A DNA stretch of 64,000 nucleotides from Pseudomonas sp. Marseille-Q3773 (GCF_916618955.1 NZ_OU745390.1:434001-498000); one strand, 5' to 3'. Shown: positions 1 to 9,604, numbered from the stretch's first letter. Notes: generated by a model from the letters alone, not told the origin. Translations and numbers: made by a program.

Positions 1-615
1 GCGATCCCGACCCAGTCTGGCTATTGCCAGCTGCTCGACCTGGGGGCCAACGTCGATTGCAGCGCCGAAAACCTCTATCAGTTTGCCGTGATGGGCTCGG
101 TGGCCGCGCAGGCGTTGGGTGTGCACAGGCCGCGTGTGGCGCTGTTGAACATCGGCACCGAAGACATCAAGGGCAACCAGCAGGTCAAGTTGGCGGCCAG
201 CCTGCTGCAGAACGCCCGCGGGCTCAACTACGTCGGCTTCGTCGAAGGCGATGGGTTGTATCGCGGCGAGGCCGATGTGGTGGTCTGCGACGGGTTCGTT
301 GGCAACATCCTGCTCAAGTCCAGCGAAGGCTTGGCAACCATGATCGGTGCACGCATCGAGCAGTTGTTCAAGGGTGGCCTGTTGTCGCGGGCCGCTGGCG
401 CCATGGCGATGCCGCTGCTCAAGCGCCTGCAGGCCGATCTGGCGCCGGCGCGGCACAATGGGGCGAGCTTTCTCGGGTTGCAGGGCATCGTCATCAAGAG
501 CCATGGCTCGGCGGGTGTGCAGGGCTTCCAGAGTGCCATCCAGCGGGCGTTGATCGAGATCCAGGAAAACCTGCCGCAGCGCTTGCACGGGCGGCTGGAG
601 GACCTGTTGCCTTGA
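1..615 (+). CDS. plsX: Phosphate acyltransferase PlsX, 5'-truncated by the window edge
   Basis: The frame is open from base 1 and ends at a TGA at 613-615, giving the C-terminal 204 residues. PlsX converts acyl-ACP to acyl-phosphate, the acyl donor for the first step of phospholipid synthesis; it is a soluble, membrane-associated enzyme. Recognised by the family pattern G-T-E-x2-K-G-N near residue 55, the E-G-D-G-L-Y and V-V-x-C-D-G-F-V-G-N stretches, and by position directly ahead of fabD, its usual neighbour. The N-terminal third lies outside the window, so start and full length cannot be given. A 190-base gap separates it from fabD, so fabD may also have its own promoter. Confidence 0.95.
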   Translation, partial: AIPTQSGYCQLLDLGANVDCSAENLYQFAVMGSVAAQALGVHRPRVALLNIGTEDIKGNQQVKLAASLLQNARGLNYVGFVEGDGLYRGEADVVVCDGFVGNILLKSSEGLATMIGARIEQLFKGGLLSRAAGAMAMPLLKRLQADLAPARHNGASFLGLQGIVIKSHGSAGVQGFQSAIQRALIEIQENLPQRLHGRLEDLLP

Positions 616-805
616 CTTGTACCGTCCTCTGTACGGGGTGCACCCGCGAAGGGGGGTACAGGCTGACAAAGACTTTAGGCATATCGCCGATGAAGTGCTT
701 AAATGTGACCGCTTGGTCTGCGTCTCCATCCAAGCTTTCAGATTCCGCGCCTGGCCCAGGGCCTGGCGCACCCTATCCGACGACAAGATCATAAGGGCTT
801 GTTCA

Positions 806-1744
806 ATGTCTGCATCTCTCGCATTCGTCTTTCCCGGTCAAGGTTCCCAGTCGCTGGGCATGCTCGCCGAGCTCGGCGCCGAGAAGCCAGTGATCATCGA
901 AACCTTCAAGGAAGCTTCCGAGGCACTCGGTTACGACCTGTGGAAGCTGGTCCAGGAAGGCCCGGAAGAACAACTCAACCAGACCGACAAGACCCAGCCG
1001 GCGATTCTCACCGCGTCCATTGCGCTGTGGCGCCTGTGGCTGGAAGAAGGCGGCGCAAAGCCCGCTTTCGTTTCCGGTCACAGCCTGGGTGAATACAGTG
1101 CCTTGGTCGCTGCGGGCAGCATCAGCCTGAAAGACGCCGTGCGCCTGGTCGAACGTCGTGGCCAGCTGATGCAGGAAGCCGTGCCGGCCGGCCATGGCGC
1201 CATGGCCGCCATTCTTGGTCTGGACGACGCCGTGGTGGTTGAGATCTGCGCCGAAGCGGCCGAAGACGAGGTGGTCAGCGCGGTCAACTTCAACTCGCCA
1301 GGCCAGGTGGTCATCGCCGGCAACAAGGCCGCGGTGGACCGTGCCATGGAGCTGTGCAAGGCCAAGGGTGCCAAGCGCGCCCTGCCACTGGCGGTCAGCG
1401 TGCCGTCGCACTGCGCGCTGATGAAGCCGGCTGCCGAGCGCTTTGCCGACGCGGTCAACGCCATCGAGTGGAAGGCCCCGCAGATTCCGGTCGTGCAGAA
1501 CGTCACCGCGACCGTTGCCGCTGACCTCGACGCCCTCAAGCAGGACCTGCTGGCGCAGCTGTACCAGCCGGTGCGCTGGGTCGAGTGCGTGCAGACCCTG
1601 GCGGCCAACGGTGCCGTCAACCTGGTCGAGTGCGGCCCCGGCAAGGTGCTGGCTGGCCTGAACAAGCGTTGCGCCGACGGTGTGACCACCTACAACCTCA
1701 ACACCCCTGACGCCGTCGCCGCCACCCGCGCGGCGCTGGCCTGA
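806..1744 (+). CDS. fabD: Malonyl-CoA:ACP transacylase FabD
   Basis: Transfers malonyl from CoA to acyl carrier protein, feeding each elongation round of type II fatty-acid synthesis in the cytoplasm. The 312-residue product has the usual FabD length. Visible motifs are F-P-G-Q-G-S-Q near the N-terminus (residues 9-15), G-H-S-L-G-E around the nucleophile Ser93, and the catalytic His202 in P-S-H. The ATG at 806 is preferred over upstream in-frame codons because homologues begin here and an AAGGG sits upstream. It lies 15 bases ahead of fabG, so the two are probably cotranscribed. Very secure. Confidence 0.97.
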   Translation: MSASLAFVFPGQGSQSLGMLAELGAEKPVIIETFKEASEALGYDLWKLVQEGPEEQLNQTDKTQPAILTASIALWRLWLEEGGAKPAFVSGHSLGEYSALVAAGSISLKDAVRLVERRGQLMQEAVPAGHGAMAAILGLDDAVVVEICAEAAEDEVVSAVNFNSPGQVVIAGNKAAVDRAMELCKAKGAKRALPLAVSVPSHCALMKPAAERFADAVNAIEWKAPQIPVVQNVTATVAADLDALKQDLLAQLYQPVRWVECVQTLAANGAVNLVECGPGKVLAGLNKRCADGVTTYNLNTPDAVAATRAALA

Positions 1745-1759
1745 TTTGGAGAAGCTTGC

Positions 1760-2500
1760 ATGAGCCTGCAAGGTAAAGTTGCACTGGTCACCGGCGCCAG
1801 CCGTGGCATTGGCCAGGCCATCGCCCTCGAGCTGGGTCGCCAGGGCGCGACCGTAATCGGTACCGCCACCTCGGCTTCCGGCGCCGAGCGCATCGCCGCC
1901 ACCCTGAAAGAGCACGGCATCACCGGTACCGGCATGGAACTGAACGTGACCAGCGCGGAGTCGGTCGAGGCTGTGCTGGCCGCCATCGGCGAACAGTTCG
2001 GCGCCCCTGCCATCCTGGTCAACAACGCCGGCATCACCCGTGACAACCTCATGCTGCGCATGAAGGACGACGAGTGGTTCGACGTGATCGATACCAACCT
2101 GAACAGCCTCTACCGTCTGTCCAAGGGCGTGCTGCGTGGCATGACCAAGGCGCGTTGGGGTCGTATCATCAGCATCGGCTCGGTCGTCGGTGCCATGGGT
2201 AACGCCGGCCAGGCCAACTACGCGGCCGCCAAGGCGGGCCTCGAAGGTTTCAGCCGCGCCCTGGCGCGTGAAGTGGGCTCGCGTGGCATCACCGTCAACT
2301 CGGTGACCCCGGGCTTCATCGACACCGACATGACCCGCGAACTGCCGCAAGCGCAGCGTGAAGCGCTGCAGACCCAGATCCCGCTGGGTCGCCTGGGCCA
2401 GGCCGACGAAATCGCCAAGGTGGTTTCGTTCCTGGCGTCCGACGGCGCAGCCTACGTAACCGGCGCTACCGTGCCGGTCAACGGCGGGATGTACATGTAA
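1760..2500 (+). CDS. fabG: 3-oxoacyl-ACP reductase FabG
   Basis: NADPH-dependent reduction of 3-oxoacyl-ACP to 3-hydroxyacyl-ACP, the first reductive step of the elongation cycle. The 246-residue protein is a classical short-chain dehydrogenase: cofactor loop T-G-A-S-R-G-I-G at residues 10-17, N-N-A-G motif, and the catalytic set Ser141, Tyr154, Lys158 (Y-x3-K). GGAG upstream of the ATG supports the start. It sits between fabD and acpP; an intergenic gap of about 200 bases before acpP suggests an extra promoter for the very abundant carrier protein. Confidence 0.97.
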   Translation: MSLQGKVALVTGASRGIGQAIALELGRQGATVIGTATSASGAERIAATLKEHGITGTGMELNVTSAESVEAVLAAIGEQFGAPAILVNNAGITRDNLMLRMKDDEWFDVIDTNLNSLYRLSKGVLRGMTKARWGRIISIGSVVGAMGNAGQANYAAAKAGLEGFSRALAREVGSRGITVNSVTPGFIDTDMTRELPQAQREALQTQIPLGRLGQADEIAKVVSFLASDGAAYVTGATVPVNGGMYM

Positions 2501-2624
2501 CACTGCAACTCAATGTGACGGATTTCGTAAAAAAAGAGTCATACTGCGAGCCTAAAATCCGTTATAAAGCTGCAACCAGATTCCAGGCAGCGGGTACGGT
2601 GACTGGCCTGAAAGTGCGTTTAGC

Positions 2625-2650
2625 TTGAAAAGCGAACGTCTTTCTATAAA
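2625..2650 (+). promoter_or_regulatory. Possible acpP promoter
   Basis: The 202-base fabG-acpP gap turns A+T-rich here. A TATAAA at 2645-2650 could be a -10 element; the best upstream hexamer (TTGAAA at 2625-2630) is only 14 bases away, shorter than usual. acpP normally has its own strong promoter in proteobacteria, so position is plausible but the exact boxes are uncertain. Confidence 0.35.
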
Positions 2651-2702
2651 ATTAGCCACCGGCCAGCTGCCTGACATATATCCATTAGGAGTAAACCTAG
2701 GT

Positions 2703-2939
2703 ATGAGCAACATCGAAGAACGCGTCAAGAAAATCGTCGCCGAGCAACTGGGCGTCAAGGAAGAGGAAGTGACTCTCGAGAAGTCCTTCGTCGATGACCT
2801 GGGTGCCGATTCGCTTGACACCGTTGAGCTGGTGATGGCTCTGGAAGAGGAATTCGAGACCGAAATCCCTGACGAAGAAGCCGAGAAGATCACTACCGTT
2901 CAAGCTGCCGTAGACTACGTCAAAGCCCACCAGGCCTAA
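2703..2939 (+). CDS. acpP: Acyl carrier protein AcpP
   Basis: Small acidic carrier that holds growing acyl chains on a 4'-phosphopantetheine arm. The 78-residue protein has the invariant D-S-L-D motif with the prosthetic-group serine at residue 37, and the acidic helix (E-E-E-F-E-T-E-I-P) that docks fatty-acid synthase enzymes. AGGAG at 2687-2691 lies upstream of the ATG at 2703; in-frame upstream codons are rejected because homologues all begin M-S-N/T-I-E-E-R. A strong terminator follows, so acpP message probably ends here before fabF. Confidence 0.98.
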   Translation: MSNIEERVKKIVAEQLGVKEEEVTLEKSFVDDLGADSLDTVELVMALEEEFETEIPDEEAEKITTVQAAVDYVKAHQA

Positions 2940-2968
2940 GACGCTCTAGTCGACGCTACTTGTCGGGG

Positions 2969-3004
2969 AAAACCGCACTGCCTTCGCCGGCGTGCGGTTT
3001 TTTC
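2969..3004 (+). terminator. Rho-independent terminator after acpP
   Basis: Perfect 10-base stem AAAACCGCAC (2969-2978) / GTGCGGTTTT (2992-3001) with a 13-base loop and trailing T residues. It separates acpP from fabF. Confidence 0.9.
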
Positions 3005-3125
3005 TTTGCGAGCGCCCGTGTTTTCCAGGCTGCCTCGTTCACCGCGCACCAAGAGCCTGTTGCCATTTCATTCCAGCGCTTGAATGCAATGGCAAGAGAC
3101 TCTGTTATCAGAAAAGGAGAGTACT

Positions 3126-4370
3126 GTGTCGCGTAGACGCGTCGTGGTCACCGGTATGGGTATGCTGTCGCCACTGGGTACCGATGTACCGAGCACCTGG
3201 CAGGGCATTCTGGCTGGCCGCAGTGGCATCGGTCCGATCGAACACACGGACCTGTCTGCCTACTCCACCCGTTTTGGCGGCTCGGTGAAAGGCTTCGAGG
3301 TCGAGCAATACCTGTCGGCCAAAGAGGCCCGCAAGCTCGACCTGTTCATCCAGTACGGCCTGGCGGCCGGTTTCCAGGCAGTGCGTAATGCCGGCCTGGA
3401 AGTCACCGACGCCAACCGCGAGCGGATTGGCGTGGCCATGGGCTCGGGTATCGGCGGCCTGACCAACATCGAAGAAACCAGCCGCACCCTGCACGATTCG
3501 GGGCCGCGGCGTATTTCGCCGTTCTTCGTGCCGGGTTCGATCATCAACATGATCTCCGGTTTCCTGTCGATCCACCTGGGCCTGCAGGGGCCGAACTATG
3601 CCATTGCCACGGCGTGCACCACCGGCACCCACTGCATCGGCATGGCCGCGCGCAACATCGCCTACGGTGAAGCCGACGTGATGATCGCCGGTGGCGCTGA
3701 AATGGCTGCCTGCGGCCTGGGCATGGGCGGCTTCGGCGCCTCGCGCGCGCTGTCCACCCGCAACGACGAGCCAAGCCGGGCCAGCCGCCCGTGGGACAAG
3801 GGGCGTGACGGTTTCGTGCTGTCCGACGGTGCCGGTGCCCTGGTGCTTGAAGAGCTGGAGCACGCCAAGGCGCGCGGCGCGACCATCTATGCCGAGCTGG
3901 TCGGCTTCGGCATGAGCGGCGATGCCTACCACATGACGTCGCCACCCGACACCGGCGAAGGCGCTGCCCGCTGCATGGCCAACGCCCTGCGCGATGCTGG
4001 TATCCAGCCGGAAGAGGTCAGCTACATCAACGCTCACGGCACCTCGACTCCGGCAGGCGACGTGGCCGAAGTGGCGGCGATCAAGCGTGTGTTCGGCGAG
4101 CATGCCTACAAGCTGGCGGTCAGCTCGACCAAGTCGATGACCGGCCATCTGCTCGGCGCTGCCGGTGCGGTGGAGGCGATCTTCAGCGTCCTGGCAATCA
4201 ACAGCCAGATGGCGCCGCCTACCATCAACCTGGACGAGCCGGACGAAGGTTGCGACCTCGACTTCGTGCCGCACCAGGCGCGCAGCATGCCGATCGACGT
4301 GGTGCTGTCCAACTCGTTCGGTTTCGGCGGGACCAACGGTTCGCTGGTATTCCGCCGGTTCGCCGGTTGA
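3126..4370 (+). CDS. fabF: 3-oxoacyl-ACP synthase II FabF
   Basis: Condenses malonyl-ACP with acyl-ACP; in gamma-proteobacteria it also elongates palmitoleate to cis-vaccenate and sets membrane fluidity. The 414-residue product carries the ketosynthase triad Cys164 (T-A-C-T-T-G-T), His304 (N-A-H-G-T-S-T) and His341 (T-G-H-L-L-G-A-A-G), and the Gly-rich C-terminal F-G-F-G-G-T-N. The start is GTG at 3126, with AAGGAGA at 3114-3120 six bases upstream; the upstream ATG at 3084 lacks such a site and would add a non-homologous tail. Its stop overlaps the pabC start by one base. Confidence 0.96.
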   Translation: MSRRRVVVTGMGMLSPLGTDVPSTWQGILAGRSGIGPIEHTDLSAYSTRFGGSVKGFEVEQYLSAKEARKLDLFIQYGLAAGFQAVRNAGLEVTDANRERIGVAMGSGIGGLTNIEETSRTLHDSGPRRISPFFVPGSIINMISGFLSIHLGLQGPNYAIATACTTGTHCIGMAARNIAYGEADVMIAGGAEMAACGLGMGGFGASRALSTRNDEPSRASRPWDKGRDGFVLSDGAGALVLEELEHAKARGATIYAELVGFGMSGDAYHMTSPPDTGEGAARCMANALRDAGIQPEEVSYINAHGTSTPAGDVAEVAAIKRVFGEHAYKLAVSSTKSMTGHLLGAAGAVEAIFSVLAINSQMAPPTINLDEPDEGCDLDFVPHQARSMPIDVVLSNSFGFGGTNGSLVFRRFAG

Positions 4371-5185
4371 TGCACAGTTGGGTCGACGGTCAGCCCGCAG
4401 CTGCAATCAACCTGCAGAACCGCGGCCTGGCCTACGGCGATGGCCTGTTCGAGACCATCGCCGTGTACGGTGGCCGGCCCAGCCTGCTGGACGGCCACCT
4501 CGCACGCCTGGCGCTGGGTTGCCAGCGTCTGGCGATCAATGCCGACCTGGCACTGGTGCGCGACGAACTCCTGCGCTATGCCAGCCAGCTCGGTGATGGT
4601 GTTGCCAAACTCATCCTTACCCGTGGCGATAGCCAGCGCGGCTATGCCCCGCTTGCCGCTGCCGTGCCACGCCGTATCCTGCAGGGCAGCCCATTGCCCA
4701 GCTATCCTGTGGAACATGCCGAACAGGGTGTGCGGCTGTTCCTGTGCCAGACCCGGCTTGGCGAGCAACCACTGCTGGCCGGGTTGAAACACCTCAACCG
4801 CCTGGAGCAGGTGCTGGCCCGTGCCGAATGGCAGGACAGCGAACATGCCGAAGGCTTGATGCGGGACGGGCAGGGCAGGCTGATCGAAGGGGTGTACAGC
4901 AACCTGTTCCTGGTGCGCGACGGCCAGCTGTTCACGGCTGACCTCAGCCGTTGTGGTGTCGCCGGCGTCATGCGCGCGGCACTGCTGCAAGAGGCCGCGC
5001 GGCTGGGCATTCCGGCGCAGGTCTGCGACCTGCCGTTCGAGGCGCTGGAGCAGGCAGATGAAGCATTTGTTTGCAATAGCGTCTACGGTATCTGGCCTGT
5101 GCGTGGCGTAGCCGCGCTAAACTGGTCGCCGGGCCCGCTCACTCGTAAACTGCAGGCCGTTGCCCGTACGTTACTGGAAACCTGA
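4370..5185 (+). CDS. pabC: Aminodeoxychorismate lyase PabC
   Basis: PLP enzyme that splits 4-amino-4-deoxychorismate into p-aminobenzoate and pyruvate in folate synthesis. The 271-residue product is a class IV aminotransferase fold: R-G-L-A-Y-G-D-G-L-F-E-T near residue 18-29, the PLP lysine Lys140 in G-L-K-H-L-N-R, and E-G-V-Y-S-N-L-F near residue 175. ATG at 4370 overlaps the fabF stop (TGATG), indicating translational coupling. Downstream it nearly abuts mltG, whose GTG begins four bases after its stop. The linkage fabF-pabC-mltG is usual in gamma-proteobacteria. Confidence 0.95.
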   Translation: MHSWVDGQPAAAINLQNRGLAYGDGLFETIAVYGGRPSLLDGHLARLALGCQRLAINADLALVRDELLRYASQLGDGVAKLILTRGDSQRGYAPLAAAVPRRILQGSPLPSYPVEHAEQGVRLFLCQTRLGEQPLLAGLKHLNRLEQVLARAEWQDSEHAEGLMRDGQGRLIEGVYSNLFLVRDGQLFTADLSRCGVAGVMRAALLQEAARLGIPAQVCDLPFEALEQADEAFVCNSVYGIWPVRGVAALNWSPGPLTRKLQAVARTLLET

Positions 5186-5189
5186 ATTC

Positions 5190-6377
5190 GTGAGACGCAA
5201 ATTCCTGCTGCTGCTGGAAATGAGCCTGATCCTCGCCGGCCTGGCCGTGGGCTGGTCGGCCTGGAAGGTCAACTCGGTGCTGGAGCAGCCCTTGCACGTG
5301 ACGCAGGAACGCCTGCTCGACGTGCCCAATGGTACCAACCCCAACCGCATGTTCTATCGCATGCAAAGCGAAGGGTTGCTGGACGACGCCGTCTGGTTGC
5401 GCCTGTACTGGCGCTTCAACATGGCAGGCACGCCCTTGCACACCGGCGAGTACCGCCTGACCCCCGGCATGACCGTCGAGCAGCTGTTCGATGCCTGGCG
5501 GCGGGCCGACGTGGTCCAGTACAACCTGACCCTGGTCGAAGGCTGGACCTTCCGTCAGGTGCGTAGCGCCGTGGCCAGGCATGAAAAGATCAAGCACACC
5601 CTGGATGGCCTGTCGGATGCCGAAGTCATGGACCGGCTCGGCCATACCGGCGTGTTCCCCGAAGGGCGCTTCTTCCCCGACACCTACCGCTTCGTGCGCG
5701 GCATGAGTGACGTCGAGCTGCTGCAGCAGGCGTACATGCGCCTGGATGAAGTGCTGGCCAAGGAGTGGGCGGAGCGCGCCACCGATCTGCCGTACCGCGA
5801 CCCGTACCAGGCCCTGATCATGGCCTCGCTGGTGGAGAAGGAAACCGGTATCCCCCAGGAGCGCGGGCAGATTGCCGGCGTCTTCGTGCGGCGCCTGCGC
5901 CTGGGCATGATGCTGCAGACCGACCCGACGGTGATCTACGGCATGGGTGAACGCTACAACGGCAAGATCACCCGTGCCGACCTGCGCGAGCCGACGCCGT
6001 ACAACACCTACACCATGACCGGCCTGCCGCCGACGCCGATCGCCATGGTCGGCCGAGAGGCGATTCATGCGGCGCTCAACCCGTCCGATGGCACCAGCCT
6101 GTACTTCGTCGCCCGTGGCGATGGCAGCCATGTGTTTTCCGACGACCTCGACGACCACAACTCGGCGGTGCGCGAATTCCAGCTCAAGCGCCGCGCGGAC
6201 TACCGCTCCAGCCCCGCGCCACAGCCCGAGCCAGGTGCCGACGAGGCCGCCGCGCCCGAAGCGCCGGCGGCGGATGCGCCGGCGGAGCAGCCAGCGCCCG
6301 ATCAGCCGCCTGCACAGGATGCCCCTGTCGGCGGCGCGCAAGCGGCGGAACGGCCAACGCCTGACGAACAACCATAA
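5190..6377 (+). CDS. mltG: Endolytic murein transglycosylase MltG (YceG)
   Basis: Inner-membrane lytic transglycosylase that cuts nascent peptidoglycan strands and limits glycan length. The 395-residue product has an N-terminal membrane anchor (residues about 4-22), then a LysM-like and YceG domain; Glu218 in V-E-K-E-T-G corresponds to the catalytic glutamate of the E. coli enzyme. The last 60 residues are an Ala/Pro/Glu-rich tail of low complexity. GTG at 5190 is chosen because it places the R-R-K membrane anchor at the N-terminus; an in-frame ATG at 5160 inside pabC is the alternative. In most pseudomonads tmk follows directly; here it does not. Confidence 0.93.
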   Translation: MRRKFLLLLEMSLILAGLAVGWSAWKVNSVLEQPLHVTQERLLDVPNGTNPNRMFYRMQSEGLLDDAVWLRLYWRFNMAGTPLHTGEYRLTPGMTVEQLFDAWRRADVVQYNLTLVEGWTFRQVRSAVARHEKIKHTLDGLSDAEVMDRLGHTGVFPEGRFFPDTYRFVRGMSDVELLQQAYMRLDEVLAKEWAERATDLPYRDPYQALIMASLVEKETGIPQERGQIAGVFVRRLRLGMMLQTDPTVIYGMGERYNGKITRADLREPTPYNTYTMTGLPPTPIAMVGREAIHAALNPSDGTSLYFVARGDGSHVFSDDLDDHNSAVREFQLKRRADYRSSPAPQPEPGADEAAAPEAPAADAPAEQPAPDQPPAQDAPVGGAQAAERPTPDEQP

Positions 6378-6453
6378 GGGTTGTCGGTGTGCCTGGCTAA
6401 CTGATCGTCCTGCAACGGCGCCAGCATCGGTAGTACCTGGCGCTGGCTTGCCC

Positions 6454-7818
6454 TCATGCTGCCTCAAGCAACTGTGGGTGGGGCTGCGAGTCGGGCCGCT
6501 TCAACATCGCGGCCGGGATCGCCATGATTAATGCCCCGCTGACGAACAGGCACAGGCCCAGCACATAGGTGCCGTTGTTGATGTCGCCGGTGAGGTTCTC
6601 CGCCACGGCAGTAATCATCGATCCGGTGAAACCGGACAGGTTGCCGAACGCGTTGATCATGCCAATGCCAGCCGCAGCTGCGACACCTGAGAGTACTGTG
6701 CCTGGCAGCGTCCAGAAGATCGGCATCAGGCTGAGTACCCCTGAGGCAGCGATGGTCAGGAACACGATTGAAAGGACGACGTCATGTGCGAAGGCTGCGC
6801 TGAGGATCAGTCCGCAGCCACCGATGAACGCCGGGATCGCAGCATGCAGCCGACGTTCGCCAGTGCGGTTGGAGTGGCGTGCGTTGAGGAGCATGGCAAT
6901 TACCGCCACGCCATAGGGAATGGCAGTCAGCAAGCCGATTTCCAGGCTGCTGGTCACTCCCGCACTCTTGATGATCGACGGCATCCAGAAGGCCAGGCCG
7001 TAGAAGCCGGTGTTGAACGTCAGCAGGATGAATACGAGCAGCCAGACCCGTGGGCTGAAGAAGGCATCCTTCAGGCGCGAAACCTTGCCGTGCTCATCTT
7101 GCTGCAGGTTGGCCTTGAGCAGTTCCTTTTCTTGCTGGGACAACCAGGCAGCCTTGTCGATGTTGTCGCACAAGCAGCAAAAAACGATTGCCGCCATGAC
7201 CACTGATGGTACGCCCTCGATCAGAAGCATCCACTGCCAGCCGGCCATGCCGTGCCAACCGTCCATGCTGGTCATGAGCCAGCCCGACAAGATACCGCCT
7301 AGCGTCAGGCTGACAGGCAGTGCCATCAGGAAGCCAGACATCACTCGGCTTTGACGGTGGGTCGGGAACCAGTAGTTGAGGTAGAGAATCACGCCTGGGA
7401 AGAAACCGGCCTCACAGATGCCGAGCAGGAAGCGCAGCACGTAGAACATTGTGCTGGACTCGACATGGAAGAACGAGGCGAGGGGCTGGGTAAATGCGAC
7501 AGCCATGGAGACGATGGCCCAGCTCAGCATGATGCGGGCAATCCAGAACCGGGCGCCGTATCGATGCAGCAGCAGGTTGCTCGGGACCTCGAAAAGAAAA
7601 TAGCCCCAGAAGAAAACACTCGCGCCGAGGGCATAGACGGTATTACTGAATTGCAGATCCTCCAGCATGCTCAGTTTCGCGAACCCGATATTCACCCGGT
7701 CGAGATAGGCGGCCATGTAACACAGCAACAGGACCGGCAGGATGCGGATGATTACTTTGCGATAGGTGCGATCCTCGAAAGCCGGATCGCGCACGGGGTC
7801 GACAACTTGATGATACAT
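6454..7818 (-). CDS. MFS transporter, sugar-acid uptake type (probable xylonate permease)
   Basis: A 454-residue major facilitator with about 12 hydrophobic segments, resembling the anion:cation symporter branch (tartrate, glucarate and other sugar-acid permeases): Y-L-D-R-V-N-I-G-F-A-K in the first helix-loop and the R-x-G-A-R-F-W motif near residue 90. ATG at 7818 is chosen over longer frames because AGAGG lies eight bases upstream and the family begins about there. It is the last gene of the minus-strand unit LysR-aldehyde dehydrogenase-MFS, 100 bases after the dehydrogenase. Inference: imports D-xylonate (or L-arabinonate) for the enzymes next door. It converges on mltG with a 76-base gap. 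Confidence 0.8.
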   Translation of the reverse strand: MYHQVVDPVRDPAFEDRTYRKVIIRILPVLLLCYMAAYLDRVNIGFAKLSMLEDLQFSNTVYALGASVFFWGYFLFEVPSNLLLHRYGARFWIARIMLSWAIVSMAVAFTQPLASFFHVESSTMFYVLRFLLGICEAGFFPGVILYLNYWFPTHRQSRVMSGFLMALPVSLTLGGILSGWLMTSMDGWHGMAGWQWMLLIEGVPSVVMAAIVFCCLCDNIDKAAWLSQQEKELLKANLQQDEHGKVSRLKDAFFSPRVWLLVFILLTFNTGFYGLAFWMPSIIKSAGVTSSLEIGLLTAIPYGVAVIAMLLNARHSNRTGERRLHAAIPAFIGGCGLILSAAFAHDVVLSIVFLTIAASGVLSLMPIFWTLPGTVLSGVAAAAGIGMINAFGNLSGFTGSMITAVAENLTGDINNGTYVLGLCLFVSGALIMAIPAAMLKRPDSQPHPQLLEAA

Positions 7819-7917
7819 AACCAGCCTCTTGGCATGTCGTGCATGCCTGATTGTTGTTATTGAAAGAGCACCGGGCACGCCCGCACCCGGTGGTGTTGCG
7901 TCTGTAGGTAACAGTGT

Positions 7918-9501
7918 TCAGCGAATCGGTTCGCGGGTGGGCTGGCCATCGACCAGTCTCAGCAGCCCCAGTGGGTTGGCGTCGCGCAATGCCTCGGGAA
8001 GCAGTGCGTCAGGGAAGTTCTGGTAGCACACCGGACGCAGGAAGCGGTCTATCGCCAGCGTGCCGACCGAGGTTCCGCGGCTATCCGAGGTGGCCGGATA
8101 CGGGCCACCATGAACCATCGCCTCACACACCTCGACGCCGGTCGGGTAACCGTTGACCAGCACCCGGCCAACCTTCTGTTCAAGTACGCAGACCAGAGAT
8201 GCGGCTTGCGCCAGGTCGCCGGGCTCGCCAATCAGCGTGGCGGTCAGTTGGCCGCCAAGCGCGTGCAACGCTGCAACCAGCTGGTCGTGATCAGCCAGTT
8301 CAACCACCACCGTGGCCGGGCCGAAGATTTCTTCCTGCAGCAACGGTTCGCCGTCCAGCAGCAATTTCGCATCGGCCTGGAACAGCTGCGGCCAGGCCTG
8401 GTTACCCTGCTGCTCGGCACCGGCAAGGACACGGATGCCGGCCCGCGCCTTGAGCGTGGCCACACCGCGGGCGTAGCTGGCCAGGGTGTCGGCGTTGAGC
8501 ATGGTTTGCGGCGCCTGTTCGGCCATCTGTGCGCACAAGTGCTCGACGAAGGCGCTGAAGTGCGCTGAGCGTACCCCCAGCACCAAGCCAGGATTGGTGC
8601 AGAACTGCCCGCATCCCAATACCACCGAAGCCGTCAGTTCACGCGCCACGGCCTCGCCGCGAACAGCCAGCGCCTGGGGCAGGACCAGCACCGGGTTGAT
8701 ACTGCTCATTTCGGCGAATACCGGAATAGGCCGAGGTCGCGCCGCTGCCATATCGCACAAGGCCCGTCCGCCCTTGAGCGAGCCGGTGAAACCAACGGCC
8801 TGAATGTCCGGGTGCTTGACCAATGCCTCGCCGACCCTGCCGCCAAACACCATGTTGAATACACCAGCCGGCATCGCGCAGCGCTCAGCGGCACCGACGA
8901 TGGCCTCGGCCACCCATTGCGCTGTGGCCATGTGGCCGCTGTGGGCCTTGAATACCACTGGGCAGCCGGCGGCCAACGCTGCGGCGGTGTCGCCACCGGC
9001 CGTCGAGAATGCCAGGGGGAAGTTGCTGGCGCCAAAGACGGCGACCGGCCCCAGGCCCATGCGGCATTGGCGGATATCCAGGCGCGGCAGTGGCAGACGC
9101 TCGGGCTGGGCACGATCGATGCGAGCGCCGGTGAAATCGCCTCGGCGCAGTACCGTGGCGAACAGTCTCAGCTGGCCACTGGTCCGCGCCCGCTCGCCCT
9201 GGATACGCGCGGGCGGCAAGGCCGTTTCACGGCATACGGTTTCGATGAAGTCGTCGCCCAGGCCATCCAGCGCCTCGGCGATCGCGTCGAGGAACTCGGC
9301 ACGGCGCGCAGCGGGCAGTGCCCGGTAGACCGGATAGGCTGCAGCCGCCGCACGGGCAGCGGCGTCCACCTCTTGTTCCGTGGCTTGATAAAACGCTTCG
9401 GACAGCGCCTGCCCGGTGCGCGCATCGATGCTGTAAAGGGTCGCCTGGCCAGTAGCGCGGCGGCTCCCGCCGATGAATTGTTGGCCTGCGTGTGACGTCA
9501 T
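7918..9501 (-). CDS. 2-oxoglutarate semialdehyde (2,5-dioxovalerate) dehydrogenase
   Basis: NAD(P)-dependent aldehyde dehydrogenase of 527 residues, assigned to the 2-oxoglutarate-semialdehyde branch by the N-terminal F-I-G-G-S-R, the pattern F-A-E-M-S-S-I-N-P around the general-base Glu, and G-Q-F-C-T-N-P-G around the catalytic Cys. It would catalyse the last step of the pentonate route, giving 2-oxoglutarate for the TCA cycle. ATG at 9501 has GAGGA about eight bases upstream and removes a 35-residue unsupported extension. A putative promoter and LysR operator lie just upstream, overlapping the end of the LysR gene. In Weimberg nomenclature it corresponds to XylA of Caulobacter, a symbol avoided here because it clashes with xylose isomerase. 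Confidence 0.88.
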   Translation of the reverse strand: MTSHAGQQFIGGSRRATGQATLYSIDARTGQALSEAFYQATEQEVDAAARAAAAAYPVYRALPAARRAEFLDAIAEALDGLGDDFIETVCRETALPPARIQGERARTSGQLRLFATVLRRGDFTGARIDRAQPERLPLPRLDIRQCRMGLGPVAVFGASNFPLAFSTAGGDTAAALAAGCPVVFKAHSGHMATAQWVAEAIVGAAERCAMPAGVFNMVFGGRVGEALVKHPDIQAVGFTGSLKGGRALCDMAAARPRPIPVFAEMSSINPVLVLPQALAVRGEAVARELTASVVLGCGQFCTNPGLVLGVRSAHFSAFVEHLCAQMAEQAPQTMLNADTLASYARGVATLKARAGIRVLAGAEQQGNQAWPQLFQADAKLLLDGEPLLQEEIFGPATVVVELADHDQLVAALHALGGQLTATLIGEPGDLAQAASLVCVLEQKVGRVLVNGYPTGVEVCEAMVHGGPYPATSDSRGTSVGTLAIDRFLRPVCYQNFPDALLPEALRDANPLGLLRLVDGQPTREPIR

Positions 9502-9538
9502 GGATGATTCCTCGGCGTTACGGAAGACATGGGGCGGT

Positions 9539-9568
9539 AATCTAGGCGGCTCAGCGATTCTTGCCCAA
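9539..9568 (-). promoter_or_regulatory. Predicted promoter of the aldehyde dehydrogenase-MFS unit
   Basis: Read on the minus strand: TTGGGC (9568-9563), 18-base spacer, TAGATT (9544-9539). The -35-like box starts exactly 20 bases after the ATAAC-N5-GTTAT operator, the same geometry as in front of xylX. Confidence 0.55.
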
Positions 9569-9587
9569 TGGCTTTTAGGGATCATCC

Positions 9588-9604
9588 GATAACGGAAGGT
9601 TATC
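9588..9604. promoter_or_regulatory. LysR-type operator, site 1 (GATAAC-N5-GTTATC)
   Basis: Perfect inverted repeat GATAAC (9588-9593) / GTTATC (9599-9604). It overlaps the stop codon of the LysR gene and is centred about 64 bases before the predicted start of the minus-strand transcript, the classical position of a LysR recognition site. The same ATAAC-N5-GTTAT core recurs at 10566-10580. Confidence 0.7.

Noticed and set aside
803..2503. A 566-codon open frame on the minus strand across fabD and fabG
   Set aside because: It is antisense to two well-recognised genes, has His/Gly/Gln-rich composition typical of reading high-G+C DNA in a mirror frame, and has no ribosome site.
3108..4406. A 432-codon minus-strand frame antisense to fabF
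   Set aside because: Mirror of a codon-biased gene; no recognisable family, and the fabF reading has all catalytic residues.
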